Assembly (NCBI GenBank): GCA_964474695.1
Contig: CAYYTK010000001.1
Coordinates: forward strand, 62,001 to 126,000
Direction of reading: 5' to 3'
Source of the DNA: DAOUBP01 sp964474695
GTDB lineage: Bacteria > Chloroflexota > Anaerolineae > CG2-30-64-16
Length of the DNA stretch: 64,000 bases
A model generated the notes under the pieces. That model did not search any database. It was given only the letters and a program-made list of their open reading frames with translations, and had not been told where the DNA came from. Below, one piece after another: positions 31,741 to 40,586 of this stretch (within the stretch, counting starts at the first letter, position 1; every line of letters starts with the position of its first letter). A program made the translations under genes and the position numbers.

Positions 31741-33818
31741 TGGCGGACAAGACCCGGCCGGGATGGGTGGCTGCGGCCAGCCGCCGTTGGCTGCCGGCGG
31801 CCGTGCTGCTCTTGGTGACGGCCTTAGCCGCGCTCCTTCGCTTTTGGCGGCTGGATGCAGTCCCGCCAGGCTTCCACTACGATGAGGCTTATGAAGCATT
31901 GGAGGCCTGGCGGGTGCTGAATCAGCCGGGTTACCGCCCCATTTTCTTCCCCGGTAATTTTGGCGTTGAGCCCATGTTTATCTATCTGACCGCGCTGGCC
32001 TTTCGCATCTTTGGGGAGACGCCAGTGGTGATGCGCGGGGTCGCGGCGCTGATCGGCACCCTGACGGTGCCCGCGCTGTACGCCCTGGGGCGCGAGCTGG
32101 TTCGACTTGATAAACGTATGCCGTCAGGCTTGCCACTGCTGGCGGCCATGGCGCTGGCTGTCATGCGCTGGCACATCATGTTCAGCCGTGTCGGCATCGA
32201 GCCGGTGCTGGTGCCACTGTTTCTGGTGTTGTTGCTCTGGGGTTTTTGGCGCGGCATGCGCACGGGCAGCCCGCTCGCTTGGGCCGGCATGGGCCTGGCT
32301 GCCGGTTTGAGTCCATATACCTATCCGGCCGGCCGCTTGCTGCCGGTCCTGGCCGTGCTGTTGACCGGGTTAGCGCTCTGGTGGACGCGGCGCAGGGAGC
32401 TTCAAGGGCACGTCTCAATGCAACCGATCCGCAGCGTACGCCGCGGCCTGATTGTCGCCGGCGGCGTAGGCTTGCTCGTCTTCGCACCGCTGGCGCTTCA
32501 GTGGATGCAGCATCCGGATCAGTTGTTTCTTCGCAGCAGCCAGATCTCGGTGGGGTCGGAGAGCGTAGCCGCGGGCACGCCCGCCCAGAACATGCTGGCC
32601 ACGTTGGGCATGTTCAACCTGCGCGGTGATGCTGACCCGCGCAACAACGTGCCGGGCCTGCCGGTGCTGGACTTGTTGATGGGGCTTCCTTTCCTGCTCG
32701 GCGTTGGGTTGTCCGCCTGGCGCGTGCGCCGGCCGGCGGCTCTTGTCTGGTGGCTGGCGCTGGCCCTGACGCTTGTTCCCACCATCCTCAGTGAATACGC
32801 GCCGCATTTTCGGCGTGCCTTGGGCGCTGCGCCGCTGGTCGCGTTGGCGTGCGGTCTGGGACTGGCCGCACTTTTAGGACGTCAGGGCGAGCCCGCGGCG
32901 GTGGCGCCTCTTGGCGGGGCAATGCCCCGCCTCCACGATCGGCTTCGATGCCTGGGCCGCGTGATCCCGGTCGCCGCCATCCTGTTGGGCAGCACCGTCT
33001 ACAGCGTTACGGCCTATTTCGGCGTGTGGGGCCGCAGCGCGGCATTGTATTACGCGTACGATCAGGGATTATGGGAGATCGGGCAGTATGTGTTACAGTT
33101 GCCCGCCGATGAGCGCGTGTACGTGACACCCCGGCCGGCCGGCGATATGACCCTGGCCTTTGCCTGGCGCGAGGGACCCCCTGTACGTCATTTCGATGGC
33201 CGGCACGCGTTTGTGACGCAGGCTCAGGGAACGGCCGCAGCCACCTATATCGTGATCGAGCACGAAGATTTCCGTGGTGCGCGGGTTTTGCAGGAGCTCT
33301 ATCCGACTGCAACCGAGGCCAAGACATTCTTGGATCGGGAAGGCCAGGTTTACGCCCGCGCGTATCACGTTTCGTCCGGGGCCAGTCCGGCCCGCGGCCC
33401 GCAGCATTTGCCGGAAGCTTGCTGGCCCGGCGTGGCGCTGGCGGGCTACGATCTCGACCGCCCGATCTATAAGCCGGGCGCGATCGTTTACCTGCAGCTC
33501 TGGTGGCAGGCATCGGCGTCTATCCCGACGGACTGGACCGTTTTCACCCATCTGCTGGGGCCGGCCAAGGCCGACGGGAACACGGTTTGGGCCGGCCAGG
33601 ATGCGCGGCCCGGCCAGGGGAGCACACCGATGACCACCTGGGCGGCCGGTGACCTGGTGCTGGATGAGTACCAGCTTCAGATCCCGCCGGATGCGCCGGC
33701 CGGTGACTACCAGATCGAGATCGGGTTGTATGACCCGGCTGCGGGCGGCGCGCGGGCGATCCTGTCTGAGCCGATGGGCCAGGACCACGTGATCTTAGGC
33801 AAAATACGGATTCAATGA
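31740..33818 (+). CDS. GT39/ArnT-like membrane glycosyltransferase
   Basis: A 692-residue GT-C glycosyltransferase. The first extracytoplasmic loop holds the acidic pair in FHYDEAYEALEAWRVL (about residues 44-59), the hallmark of PMT/ArnT-like enzymes that use polyprenyl-phosphate sugars. About ten to twelve helices extend to about residue 435, then a mixed alpha-beta region and a C-terminal beta-sandwich (GYDLDRPIYKPGAIVYLQLWW, WTVFTHLLG) common in Chloroflexota homologues. The Dpm1-like synthase gene overlaps its end by four bases and probably supplies the donor lipid. Acceptor unknown: protein O-mannosylation or surface glycan decoration is plausible. Confidence 0.85.
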   Translation: MADKTRPGWVAAASRRWLPAAVLLLVTALAALLRFWRLDAVPPGFHYDEAYEALEAWRVLNQPGYRPIFFPGNFGVEPMFIYLTALAFRIFGETPVVMRGVAALIGTLTVPALYALGRELVRLDKRMPSGLPLLAAMALAVMRWHIMFSRVGIEPVLVPLFLVLLLWGFWRGMRTGSPLAWAGMGLAAGLSPYTYPAGRLLPVLAVLLTGLALWWTRRRELQGHVSMQPIRSVRRGLIVAGGVGLLVFAPLALQWMQHPDQLFLRSSQISVGSESVAAGTPAQNMLATLGMFNLRGDADPRNNVPGLPVLDLLMGLPFLLGVGLSAWRVRRPAALVWWLALALTLVPTILSEYAPHFRRALGAAPLVALACGLGLAALLGRQGEPAAVAPLGGAMPRLHDRLRCLGRVIPVAAILLGSTVYSVTAYFGVWGRSAALYYAYDQGLWEIGQYVLQLPADERVYVTPRPAGDMTLAFAWREGPPVRHFDGRHAFVTQAQGTAAATYIVIEHEDFRGARVLQELYPTATEAKTFLDREGQVYARAYHVSSGASPARGPQHLPEACWPGVALAGYDLDRPIYKPGAIVYLQLWWQASASIPTDWTVFTHLLGPAKADGNTVWAGQDARPGQGSTPMTTWAAGDLVLDEYQLQIPPDAPAGDYQIEIGLYDPAAGGARAILSEPMGQDHVILGKIRIQ

Positions 33819-34570
33819 ATTTGCCTTTCAGACTTACAGATGAGCGAAGCATGGCCGAGACCTTGTCCTTAACCACGATCCTGCCTACTTACAACGAGCG
33901 GGGCAATATCGGCATCCTGATCGAAGGCATCCTGGCCGCGGTGCAGAGCCCGGTCAAGGTGCTGGTGGTGGATGATAACTCACCGGATGGCACGTCGGAA
34001 GTTGTGGCGGAGGTCGCCGCGCGGGAGCCGCGCGTGCGCTTGATCCGCCGCACGGCTGAGCGCGGCCTCACGTCAGCCATCTGGGCCGGCATCCGGGCTG
34101 CGGACACCGACGCGGTCTCGTGGATGGACTGCGACCTGGCGATGCCCCCGGAGGTCATTCCGGCGCTGTTGGCGCGGCTGAACGCTGGGGCCGATATCGC
34201 GGTTGGTTCGCGCTATGCGCGCGGCGGCAGTGACCCCGGGCACAGCCTGATGGCGCGTGCCTTTTCGATAGTCATCAACACCTTCGCATCCCTGCTGTTG
34301 GGCCGGCGTGTGCGCGATTACACGAGCGGCTTCATTGCGGCGCGCCGGTCGGTTTTTGACAAGATCGTCCTGCGCGGCGATTATGGCGAATATTGCATCG
34401 ATCTGCTCGCCCGCGCGCAGCAAGCCGGGCTTCGGGTGGAGGAAGTGCCTTACACCTGCGGGGCCCGTTTCAGTGGCGCCTCCAAAACCGGCGCCAGCTT
34501 CGCGGATTACATCCGGCGCGGCTGGAAGTACGTCGTGACCGTGGTGAGCCTGGCGGTGCATAAGAAGTAG
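33815..34570 (+). CDS. Polyprenol-phosphate mannose/glucose synthase (Dpm1-like GT2)
   Basis: A 251-residue GT2 enzyme. The nucleotide-sugar fold is marked by TILPTYNERGNIGILI, VVDDNSPDGTSEV and the DxD-like SWMDCDLAMPPE; DYTSGFIAARRSVF and a GEYCIDLLARAQ segment are typical of Dpm1 proteins. It transfers a sugar from GDP-Man (or UDP-Glc) to polyprenyl phosphate on the cytosolic face. There is no C-terminal membrane pair, so it is a class III-like (soluble) form. The start overlaps the GT39 stop (ATGA at 33815); an ATG at 33851 is an alternative. Coupling with GT39 supports a donor-transferase pair. Confidence 0.88.
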   Translation: MNLPFRLTDERSMAETLSLTTILPTYNERGNIGILIEGILAAVQSPVKVLVVDDNSPDGTSEVVAEVAAREPRVRLIRRTAERGLTSAIWAGIRAADTDAVSWMDCDLAMPPEVIPALLARLNAGADIAVGSRYARGGSDPGHSLMARAFSIVINTFASLLLGRRVRDYTSGFIAARRSVFDKIVLRGDYGEYCIDLLARAQQAGLRVEEVPYTCGARFSGASKTGASFADYIRRGWKYVVTVVSLAVHKK

Positions 34571-34589
34571 CAATCTAGGAGTAACCTGC

Positions 34590-35837
34590 ATGTTGCAACC
34601 GCACAATCTAACTTTTGACGAATTGGGCGACCTGGCTGAGATCATCCCCGGCCCCGAGCCGGTGCTTCAAGCCGCCGTGTATCCTATCCCACAGTTTGGC
34701 CCTCCCCCACGCCGATCTCTTATCCCCGTGTGCGAGCCGACATTGAGCGGCAATGAGCTGAAATATATCACCGAGGCTGTTGAGACGAACTGGATCTCCT
34801 CGGCCGGCAGTTATATCCCGCGTTTTGAGGCGCTCTTCGCGGAAAAGATGGGTGCGAGGTACGGCATCGCCTGCATGAACGGCACGGTGGCGCTCCATCT
34901 GGCGCTGGCAACGCTGGGTCTCGAACCGGGCGACGAGGTAATCATTCCCACCTTCACCATGATTGCTACGGCTAACGCGGTCAGTTACCTGGGCGCGCGG
35001 CCGGTGCTGGTGGACTCTGAACCGAATACCTGGAACATGGACGTCGCCCAGATCGAGGACAAGATCACGCCGCGCACCAAAGCGATTTGTGTGGTGCACA
35101 CCTACGGGCACCCGGTAGACATGGATCCGCTGAATGCTGTTGCCCAAAAACACGGCCTGTTCGTGCTTGAGGATGCGGCCGAGGCGCACGGCGCGCAGTA
35201 CAAGGATCGCCAGGTGGGCAGTTTGGGGGATGCGGCATGTTTCAGCTTCTACGGCAACAAGATCATCACCACCGGTGAGGGCGGCATGGTGACGACCAAC
35301 CGGGAGGATGTGGCCCGGCTGGCCTGGAACTTGCGCGATCACGCATTCAGCACAGAACGCCATTTCTGGCATAAGTACCTGGGGTACAACTATCGCATGA
35401 CGAACATGCAGGCCGCAATCGGGCTGGCCCAGACCGAGCAATTAGAGAAATTCGTGGCGGCGCGCCGGTCGAACGCGGCTCGATACACCAGGTTGCTCAA
35501 GCAGATCCCTGGCGTCGTCACCCCGCCGGAGGCTGAGTGGGCAAGCAACGTCTTTTGGATGTACGGCATCATGCTGGAGCCGGAGTTTGGGCTCACGCGC
35601 GATCAGTTGCGGAAGGGTCTGGCCAAGCGCGGCATCGAAACGCGTACTTTCTTCATTCCGATGCATTGCCAGCCGATCTACTACGAGCAGTATCGCGGGC
35701 AGCGTTTCCCTGTAGCGGAGGACTTGTGCCGGCGCGGCCTGTACTTGCCTTCGGCATCTAATCTCACCCGCCAGGACATCGAGGCGGTGGTGCAAGCCAT
35801 CAGGGAGTGCCGGTCGGATATGGGATTGCCGGCATAA
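34590..35837 (+). CDS. DegT/DnrJ/EryC1/StrS sugar aminotransferase
   Basis: A 415-residue PLP enzyme with the family pattern NWISSAGSYIPRFE, MNGTVALHLALATLGLEPGDEV, PTFTMIATANAV, EDAAEAHGAQY and the lysine K224 in FYGNKIITTGEGG. Family members convert nucleotide-linked keto sugars to amino sugars for surface glycans (PseC, WbpE, perosamine synthase type). The N-terminal 45 residues before IPVCEPTLSG are an extra not seen in most members. It ends the glycan locus and is followed by a terminator hairpin. The exact sugar is not predictable. Confidence 0.9.
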   Translation: MLQPHNLTFDELGDLAEIIPGPEPVLQAAVYPIPQFGPPPRRSLIPVCEPTLSGNELKYITEAVETNWISSAGSYIPRFEALFAEKMGARYGIACMNGTVALHLALATLGLEPGDEVIIPTFTMIATANAVSYLGARPVLVDSEPNTWNMDVAQIEDKITPRTKAICVVHTYGHPVDMDPLNAVAQKHGLFVLEDAAEAHGAQYKDRQVGSLGDAACFSFYGNKIITTGEGGMVTTNREDVARLAWNLRDHAFSTERHFWHKYLGYNYRMTNMQAAIGLAQTEQLEKFVAARRSNAARYTRLLKQIPGVVTPPEAEWASNVFWMYGIMLEPEFGLTRDQLRKGLAKRGIETRTFFIPMHCQPIYYEQYRGQRFPVAEDLCRRGLYLPSASNLTRQDIEAVVQAIRECRSDMGLPA

Positions 35838-35846
35838 AACAAAAAT

Positions 35847-35878
35847 GAGCAAGGAGCGCTGAAATGCACTCCTTGCTC
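35847..35878. terminator. Bidirectional terminator hairpin
   Basis: GAGCAAGGAG (35847-35856) and CTCCTTGCTC (35869-35878) form a perfect 10-bp stem with a 12-base loop between the convergent DegT and zinc-ribbon genes. An A-rich stretch (AAAACAAAAAT, 35838-35846) on the 5' side gives a T-run for minus-strand transcription. Confidence 0.7.
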
Positions 35879-35902
35879 ACTGAGTAGCCGTATGACGTGG
35901 CC

Positions 35903-36421
35903 CTATTCGGACGCGGCAACCGGTGCGGATTCTACAGGAGCTGGAACGTAATGGCCGTTACCGGCCGGTTTGCTTTCAGCCACCGGCGCGGCACAGAAAG
36001 GACAGACCACCCAGTTCAGCTCCAGCGGCTTCCCACAGGTCATACACGTGTGGCGCAGCTCAGTGCGGCAACGGGGACAGACCAACCAGGCCGCCTCGGT
36101 AACGGTCTGGCAGCCCGGGCAGGCCCGGCGTTCCGTGATGTCGCGCAGCAGCGCCTCTTCCTCAAGTTGACGGTCGTAGACTTCTGCCAGGGTCTCTTTT
36201 GGGCGCAGCAACAGATAAAGCACCAGGCCGACAGGTCCCAGCCCCAACACCAGGAGCATGGATAGGGCCCAGGCGAAGATATCGCGCGTACGAGTGCGGA
36301 TGTCGCGCAGGGTCCAGACGACCAGGCTGATCCAAAACGCAACGGTGAGCGCCGCGACGACCGCAACCACGATCTCCAGCGCGACACCGAGCTTGTTCAG
36401 TAGTTCAGGTGTAAAGTCCAT
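35903..36421 (-). CDS. Zinc-ribbon membrane protein
   Basis: A 172-residue protein. Two transmembrane helices (about 15-37 and 48-70) resemble the phospholipase D-nuclease N-terminal type hairpin; a short helix follows, then three CxxC pairs or more (ACPGCQ, VCPRC, TCMTCGK, VCPFC) that make a double zinc ribbon (about 98-150). The tail is Pro/Ala/Val rich. Such proteins are common in Chloroflexota; their role is unknown. GAGGAAAG precedes the ATG at 36421. It stands alone on the minus strand and is divergent from the translin gene. Confidence 0.8.
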   Translation of the reverse strand: MDFTPELLNKLGVALEIVVAVVAALTVAFWISLVVWTLRDIRTRTRDIFAWALSMLLVLGLGPVGLVLYLLLRPKETLAEVYDRQLEEEALLRDITERRACPGCQTVTEAAWLVCPRCRTELRHTCMTCGKPLELNWVVCPFCAAPVAESKPAGNGHYVPAPVESAPVAASE

Positions 36422-36517
36422 GGTACAGCTTTCCTCAATTGCAGGTTACTTTGAGCGAAAAGAAATGATATCACAGGTTGCGGCTTTTTGCCAAAAGCGC
36501 ATCGTAATCGGCCTGAT

Positions 36518-36546
36518 TTGGCCGGTTGCCGTTCCAAGGGTATAAT
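36518..36546 (+). promoter_or_regulatory. Promoter of the translin gene
   Basis: TTGGCC (36518-36523), 17 bases, TATAAT (36541-36546). The GTG at 36565 lies 18 bases after the -10 box, so the leader is very short, with GAGGTG as SD. Confidence 0.6.
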
Positions 36547-36564
36547 CGCACGCGAGGTGTTATC

Positions 36565-37194
36565 GTGCCTGAACTAGCTGAGACGATCGAAGGTATCCGC
36601 GCCGAGTTCACTGCCAAGAACGCGGTGCGCGATGTGACCTTGAACCGCAGCCGGGAACTCATCCGCTTCTGCGCCTTGAGTATCCGTGCGATCCACCGTC
36701 ATGAATGGGACGATGCGGCCAGGTTATTGGAGACAGCTCGCCAGGCCGCCGCAGTGATGGTGGCTGATGTGGCGCTCTACCATGATCTTTTCGAGGCGGG
36801 CTATACCCAGGACGCGTTGAAGGAGCTGGTGGAGGCGCATGTTCTTCACGCCTTTGTGCGCGGCGCGGAACCGCCTGGCCCCGCCAATCTGGGTGTGCCG
36901 TCCGCGGCGTATCTGAATGGCCTGGCCGAAGCTGCCAGCGAGCTGCGCCGTTTTACCCTTGACTTGATCCGCCTGGGGCGGTGTTCGGAAGCTGAGCCTT
37001 ACCTGGCGATGATGGATGAAGTGTATACGCACCTGGTCACCATGGACTTTCCGGACGCGTTGACCGGCGGCCTGCGGCGCACAACCGACATGCTGCGCGG
37101 CGTGCTGGAACGTACGCGGGGCGACTTGACGGTGGCTGTGCGCCAGGAAGAGCTGGAGGCTGCGCTGCAGGCCTTCGAACGCCAGAAGATCTAG
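36565..37194 (+). CDS. Translin family protein
   Basis: A 209-residue all-helical protein. The pattern AVRDVTLNRSRELIRFCALSIRA, the mid-part DALKELVEAHVLHAF and the segment YLNGLAEAASELRRFTLDLIR (about residues 121-140) match the translin/TRAX fold. Eukaryotic translin binds single-stranded RNA and DNA and, with TRAX, cuts RNA; archaeal and bacterial translins are known but little studied. The TRAX-type acidic catalytic triad is not evident, so it may only bind nucleic acid. It has its own promoter at 36518. The L,D-transpeptidase follows 43 bases later. Confidence 0.8.
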   Translation: MPELAETIEGIRAEFTAKNAVRDVTLNRSRELIRFCALSIRAIHRHEWDDAARLLETARQAAAVMVADVALYHDLFEAGYTQDALKELVEAHVLHAFVRGAEPPGPANLGVPSAAYLNGLAEAASELRRFTLDLIRLGRCSEAEPYLAMMDEVYTHLVTMDFPDALTGGLRRTTDMLRGVLERTRGDLTVAVRQEELEAALQAFERQKI

Positions 37195-37237
37195 CGCGCA
37201 GGTTGCTGTTTCACAGGCCCTGCGGTGAATTTGAACG

Positions 37238-37996
37238 ATGGAAGAAAAACACTCAAATATCGCGGCCGCGTCGCGTCGCACAACCCTGGTGATCGGCCTG
37301 GCGCTGGCGCTGCTGGTGGCTTTGGCCGCCACCGTCTGGGCGGCCTGGGGCGCGGCTTGGCCCCTCGGAACGAATGTGTTGGGTTTCCTGAAAGTGGAGC
37401 CAACGGTGACGCCCACGCGTACGCCGCGCCCCGTTACACCAACGCCGACCCCCGTGCCCATCAACTTGATGATCATTGCACCCACCGCCACGCCGACGCG
37501 CCCTGCCTTGACGCCGCAGGCTCAGACGACGCCTGAACCGCTGCCTGAGTGGCTTATCGCGGTGGTGCGGCGCTACGGAATGGATCCCGACCGGCGTTTC
37601 ATCGTGGTCGACCTGGCACAACAGCAGATGATTGTGCGCGACCCGGGGCAGCCGTTACGGGAGATGCCGGTGAGCACCGGTGACGAGACGCGCGGCTATC
37701 GCACCCTGGCCTGGTATGGCCTGGTGGGCGAGTACTGGGGCACGTTCAATTCCTTTGGGGTCTACGCTGATGAAGGTTGGTACCTGTTCGAGGATGCCGG
37801 CAGCATCCTGGTTCATGGTGCGCCGTACACGTTGGTGGATGGCCAGAAGGTCTACGAAGACATGCAGGCCCTCGGCGCCTATCCGGCCTCCCGCGGCTGC
37901 ATCCGGCTCGCTCCGGAAGATGCGCTCTGGTTTACCCAGTGGCAGCCGCAAGGGGTGCCCATCGTCATCCTCCCCAAGGGCTGGAGCGACTCATGA
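37238..37996 (+). CDS. L,D-transpeptidase (YkuD domain)
   Basis: A 252-residue membrane-anchored enzyme. One N-terminal helix (about 16-37) is followed by a Thr/Pro-rich linker (about 55-100), then the YkuD domain: FIVVDLAQQQMIV and the active site ILVHGAPY to SRGCIRL with the nucleophile Cys. It cross-links or modifies peptidoglycan, or anchors proteins to it, outside the cell. Its stop overlaps the start of the next gene (ATGA). Both have the same Thr/Pro linker, and both act at the cell surface. Confidence 0.92.
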   Translation: MEEKHSNIAAASRRTTLVIGLALALLVALAATVWAAWGAAWPLGTNVLGFLKVEPTVTPTRTPRPVTPTPTPVPINLMIIAPTATPTRPALTPQAQTTPEPLPEWLIAVVRRYGMDPDRRFIVVDLAQQQMIVRDPGQPLREMPVSTGDETRGYRTLAWYGLVGEYWGTFNSFGVYADEGWYLFEDAGSILVHGAPYTLVDGQKVYEDMQALGAYPASRGCIRLAPEDALWFTQWQPQGVPIVILPKGWSDS

Positions 37997-39231
37997 GCGA
38001 TGGCCCGCCCGAAAATCACGCGCTTGCGCGGCGGATCAGCCGGCGCGCCTTCTTGCGCGCAGTGGGCCTGGTCGGGACGACAACCCTGGCAGCGGGGTGC
38101 GGCGTATGGAAACAGGGCCCGACGGCGACTCCAACACGTACGCCTCACGCCCTGACGGCCACCGCGACCGGCACATCTACCGCTTCCGTCACCCCATCCG
38201 CCACTTTGCCGGCCGGCACAGCCACACCGACCCTCACGCCCTCAGCGACGCCCGCACCGACGGCCACGCCGACGCCCCCCGCCACGCCGTTTCCGCCCGG
38301 CCCCCCGACCAAGCTTGGGCTCTTTGTCACGCGCAACGATCCGCGGATTTTTGACCTGTTGCGAACGGGCAACGTGGCGATGATCAAGACGCTGGAGTAC
38401 GACTCGAATTTCGCTTTGGAGATCAAGCAAAATGCGCCCGACGTCATCCTGGTGGGCCGGCTTGACCTGCCGCAGATCGATCTGGCGGGCCTGACCGATC
38501 CGCAGGCCGCGGCACAGTCGTTTGTGGACCGCCTGCTGCCCATCGCGACCGAGGCCAGGCGCCTTGCAACTTTCGATGGCTGGGAATCGTATAACGAGCC
38601 GGCTCCTTCGGACGCGGAGCAGATGGCCCGGTTTGCAGAGTTTGAGGCGCATCGCACGCGGCTGCTGGCAGCCGCTGGCGTCCGTTCTGTGATCGGCAAC
38701 TTCAGCGCGGGCATGCCGCCGCTTGAATGGTGGCCCCAATTCCGGCCGGCGCTGGAAGCCGCCATCGAGCATCGGGGCTTCCTGGGGCTGCACGAGTATT
38801 CCGCACCCACCATGCAATATGGTACACCCCAGGAACTCCTGGGTTGGGGCGCCGACGTAGCACAGGAGGGGTGGCTGACGCTTCGGTACCGCAAGGTCTA
38901 CCGGGGCTACCTGGAGCCAAACGGGTTGGTGCTGCCCCTGCTGCTCACCGAAGTCGGCGTCGATGGCCTCATCACGAACCGGCCGGGGCCGGCCGGCATG
39001 GGCTGGAAGGATTTCGCCGGCTATTGGGCCGAGCTGGGGATGGGCACGGATGCCCCCGGCAACTATATGGAGCTGCTGGCCTGGTATGACGCGCAGCTTC
39101 AACAAGATGCGTACGTGCAGGGTGCGGCGATTTTCGCCGCAACGGCCTCGCCCGGCTGGCAATCATACGAGGTGTTGGACGAGGTCTTCCCGTTCTTGAA
39201 GCAGTATCTCAGCGTTCACCCCCAACGCTGA
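37993..39231 (+). CDS. Tat-exported lipoprotein of clan GH-A glycosidase type
   Basis: A 412-residue protein. The twin-arginine signal RRISRRAFLRAVGL is followed by a lipobox-like TLAAGC, so it is a Tat-dependent lipoprotein. A long Thr/Pro/Ala linker (about 48-105) leads to a TIM-barrel-like domain with E202 in WESYNEPAPS and E320 in LLTEVGVDG as candidate acid/base and nucleophile. This is the same clan GH-A logic as in the proteins at 27162 and 40587, but here with a proper export signal. The start overlaps the transpeptidase stop. The glycan substrate is unknown. Confidence 0.78.
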   Translation: MSDGPPENHALARRISRRAFLRAVGLVGTTTLAAGCGVWKQGPTATPTRTPHALTATATGTSTASVTPSATLPAGTATPTLTPSATPAPTATPTPPATPFPPGPPTKLGLFVTRNDPRIFDLLRTGNVAMIKTLEYDSNFALEIKQNAPDVILVGRLDLPQIDLAGLTDPQAAAQSFVDRLLPIATEARRLATFDGWESYNEPAPSDAEQMARFAEFEAHRTRLLAAAGVRSVIGNFSAGMPPLEWWPQFRPALEAAIEHRGFLGLHEYSAPTMQYGTPQELLGWGADVAQEGWLTLRYRKVYRGYLEPNGLVLPLLLTEVGVDGLITNRPGPAGMGWKDFAGYWAELGMGTDAPGNYMELLAWYDAQLQQDAYVQGAAIFAATASPGWQSYEVLDEVFPFLKQYLSVHPQR

Positions 39232-39238
39232 GGCACTT

Positions 39239-39267
39239 TAGACATCCGCTCTGGAATACGCTATAAT
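39239..39267 (+). promoter_or_regulatory. Promoter of hisS
   Basis: TAGACA (39239-39244), 17 bases, TATAAT (39262-39267). It lies between the glycosidase stop and the hisS start; the 50-base leader is too short for a T-box. Confidence 0.6.
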
Positions 39268-39317
39268 AGTGCACCGATCACTCCCGCTGATGCGGGGATG
39301 CCTCAACTTGGAGGAAT

Positions 39318-40577
39318 ATGGCGTATCAAGCCCCTCGCGGTACTCAGGATATCCTACCCGCCGACCGTCCCTACTGGCGCTATGTCACCGAGGAGATGCA
39401 CAAAGTGGCGGCGTTGTTCGGCCTGCAGCAAATCGATACACCCATCTTTGAGGAGACCGGCCTCTTTGTGCGCGGGGTGGGTCAAGGCACTGATATCGTG
39501 GACAAGGAGATGTACTCCTTCCAGGATAAGGGCGGCGCTGAGATCACGCTCCGGCCGGAGTTCACCGCGGGCATCATGCGCGCTTATATCGAGCACGGCA
39601 TGCATGTCTTGCCGGCGCCGGTCAAGCTCTATTCGATCGGCCCGATCTTTCGCTATGAGCGTCCCCAGGCAGGCCGCTTCCGCCAACACCATCAGTTCAA
39701 TGTCGAAATGCTCGGCGAGCTGGATCCTGCAGTCGACCTGGAGGTCATGTCGGTGGTCTGGACGCTGCTCACACGCCTGGGATACAGGGGCCTCAACTTC
39801 CAACTTAACTCAACCGGCTGTCCGCAGTGCCGCCCCGCCTATCGGCGCGCCTTGATCGATTACTTTGCGGCTTTTGAGGATCGCCTGAACGACGTGGACC
39901 GTCGCCGCCTGGCTATCAATCCCTTGCGGCTCCTGGACTCAAAGGAGGAAGCGGCGCAGTCATTGCTGAACGGCGCACCGCACAGCGTGGACTATCTGTG
40001 CGAAGAGTGTGCCGTGCATCTTAGGACACTGCGCGCTTACCTGGACGGTTTGGGAATGCCTCACAGCATCAACTTTCGCCTTGTTCGCGGCCTGGACTAC
40101 TACACCAAGACGGTGTTCGAGGCGTGGGCCGAGGGCATCGGCGCCCAGGCGGCAGTTTGCGGGGGGGGACGCTACGATGGTTTGATTGAGGAATTGGGCG
40201 GTCCGCCGACGCCGGGCATCGGTTTCGGCATGGGCATCGAGCGCGTGATTGCCAGCCTGAGGCAGCAGGGAGTGCCGCCGCCGCCGCTGCCAACTCCGCG
40301 CGTTCAGGTGCTGCCTTTGGGCGAGCCCGCGCGCACCGCGGGGCTGAAGCTGGTGCGAGACTTGCGGGAGGCCGGCATCGGCGCGCTGATCGCGTTCGGC
40401 GGGCGCAGTCTCAAATCCCAGCTCAAGAGCGCGGACAAGGTTGGCGCGACGTATGCCTTGATCATCGGCGATCAAGAATTGGCTCAAGGTGTCGTGGTGG
40501 CGCGTGATATGGCCAGCAGCCAGCAGACAGCGATCCCGCTGGCCGGGGTGGCCGACTGGCTGCGCGACCGCCTGTAA
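39318..40577 (+). CDS. hisS: Histidine--tRNA ligase
   Basis: A 419-residue class II aminoacyl-tRNA synthetase. Motif 1 and 2 context (LRPEFTAGIMRAYIE, GPIFRYERPQAGRFRQHHQFN) and the HisA box RGLDYYTKTVFEAW are all present, with GGGRYDGLIEELGG and the C-terminal anticodon-binding domain (VQVLPLGEPART onward). It charges tRNA-His with histidine. The ATG at 39318 has GGAGG six bases before it, and its own promoter lies at 39239. The giant GH-A-like gene follows by nine bases. Confidence 0.96.
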   Translation: MAYQAPRGTQDILPADRPYWRYVTEEMHKVAALFGLQQIDTPIFEETGLFVRGVGQGTDIVDKEMYSFQDKGGAEITLRPEFTAGIMRAYIEHGMHVLPAPVKLYSIGPIFRYERPQAGRFRQHHQFNVEMLGELDPAVDLEVMSVVWTLLTRLGYRGLNFQLNSTGCPQCRPAYRRALIDYFAAFEDRLNDVDRRRLAINPLRLLDSKEEAAQSLLNGAPHSVDYLCEECAVHLRTLRAYLDGLGMPHSINFRLVRGLDYYTKTVFEAWAEGIGAQAAVCGGGRYDGLIEELGGPPTPGIGFGMGIERVIASLRQQGVPPPPLPTPRVQVLPLGEPARTAGLKLVRDLREAGIGALIAFGGRSLKSQLKSADKVGATYALIIGDQELAQGVVVARDMASSQQTAIPLAGVADWLRDRL

Positions 40578-40586
40578 GGAGGCTGT

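Noticed and set aside
39268..39317. T-box leader for hisS
   Set aside because: The leader is only about 50 bases and has no specifier stem or T-box sequence.
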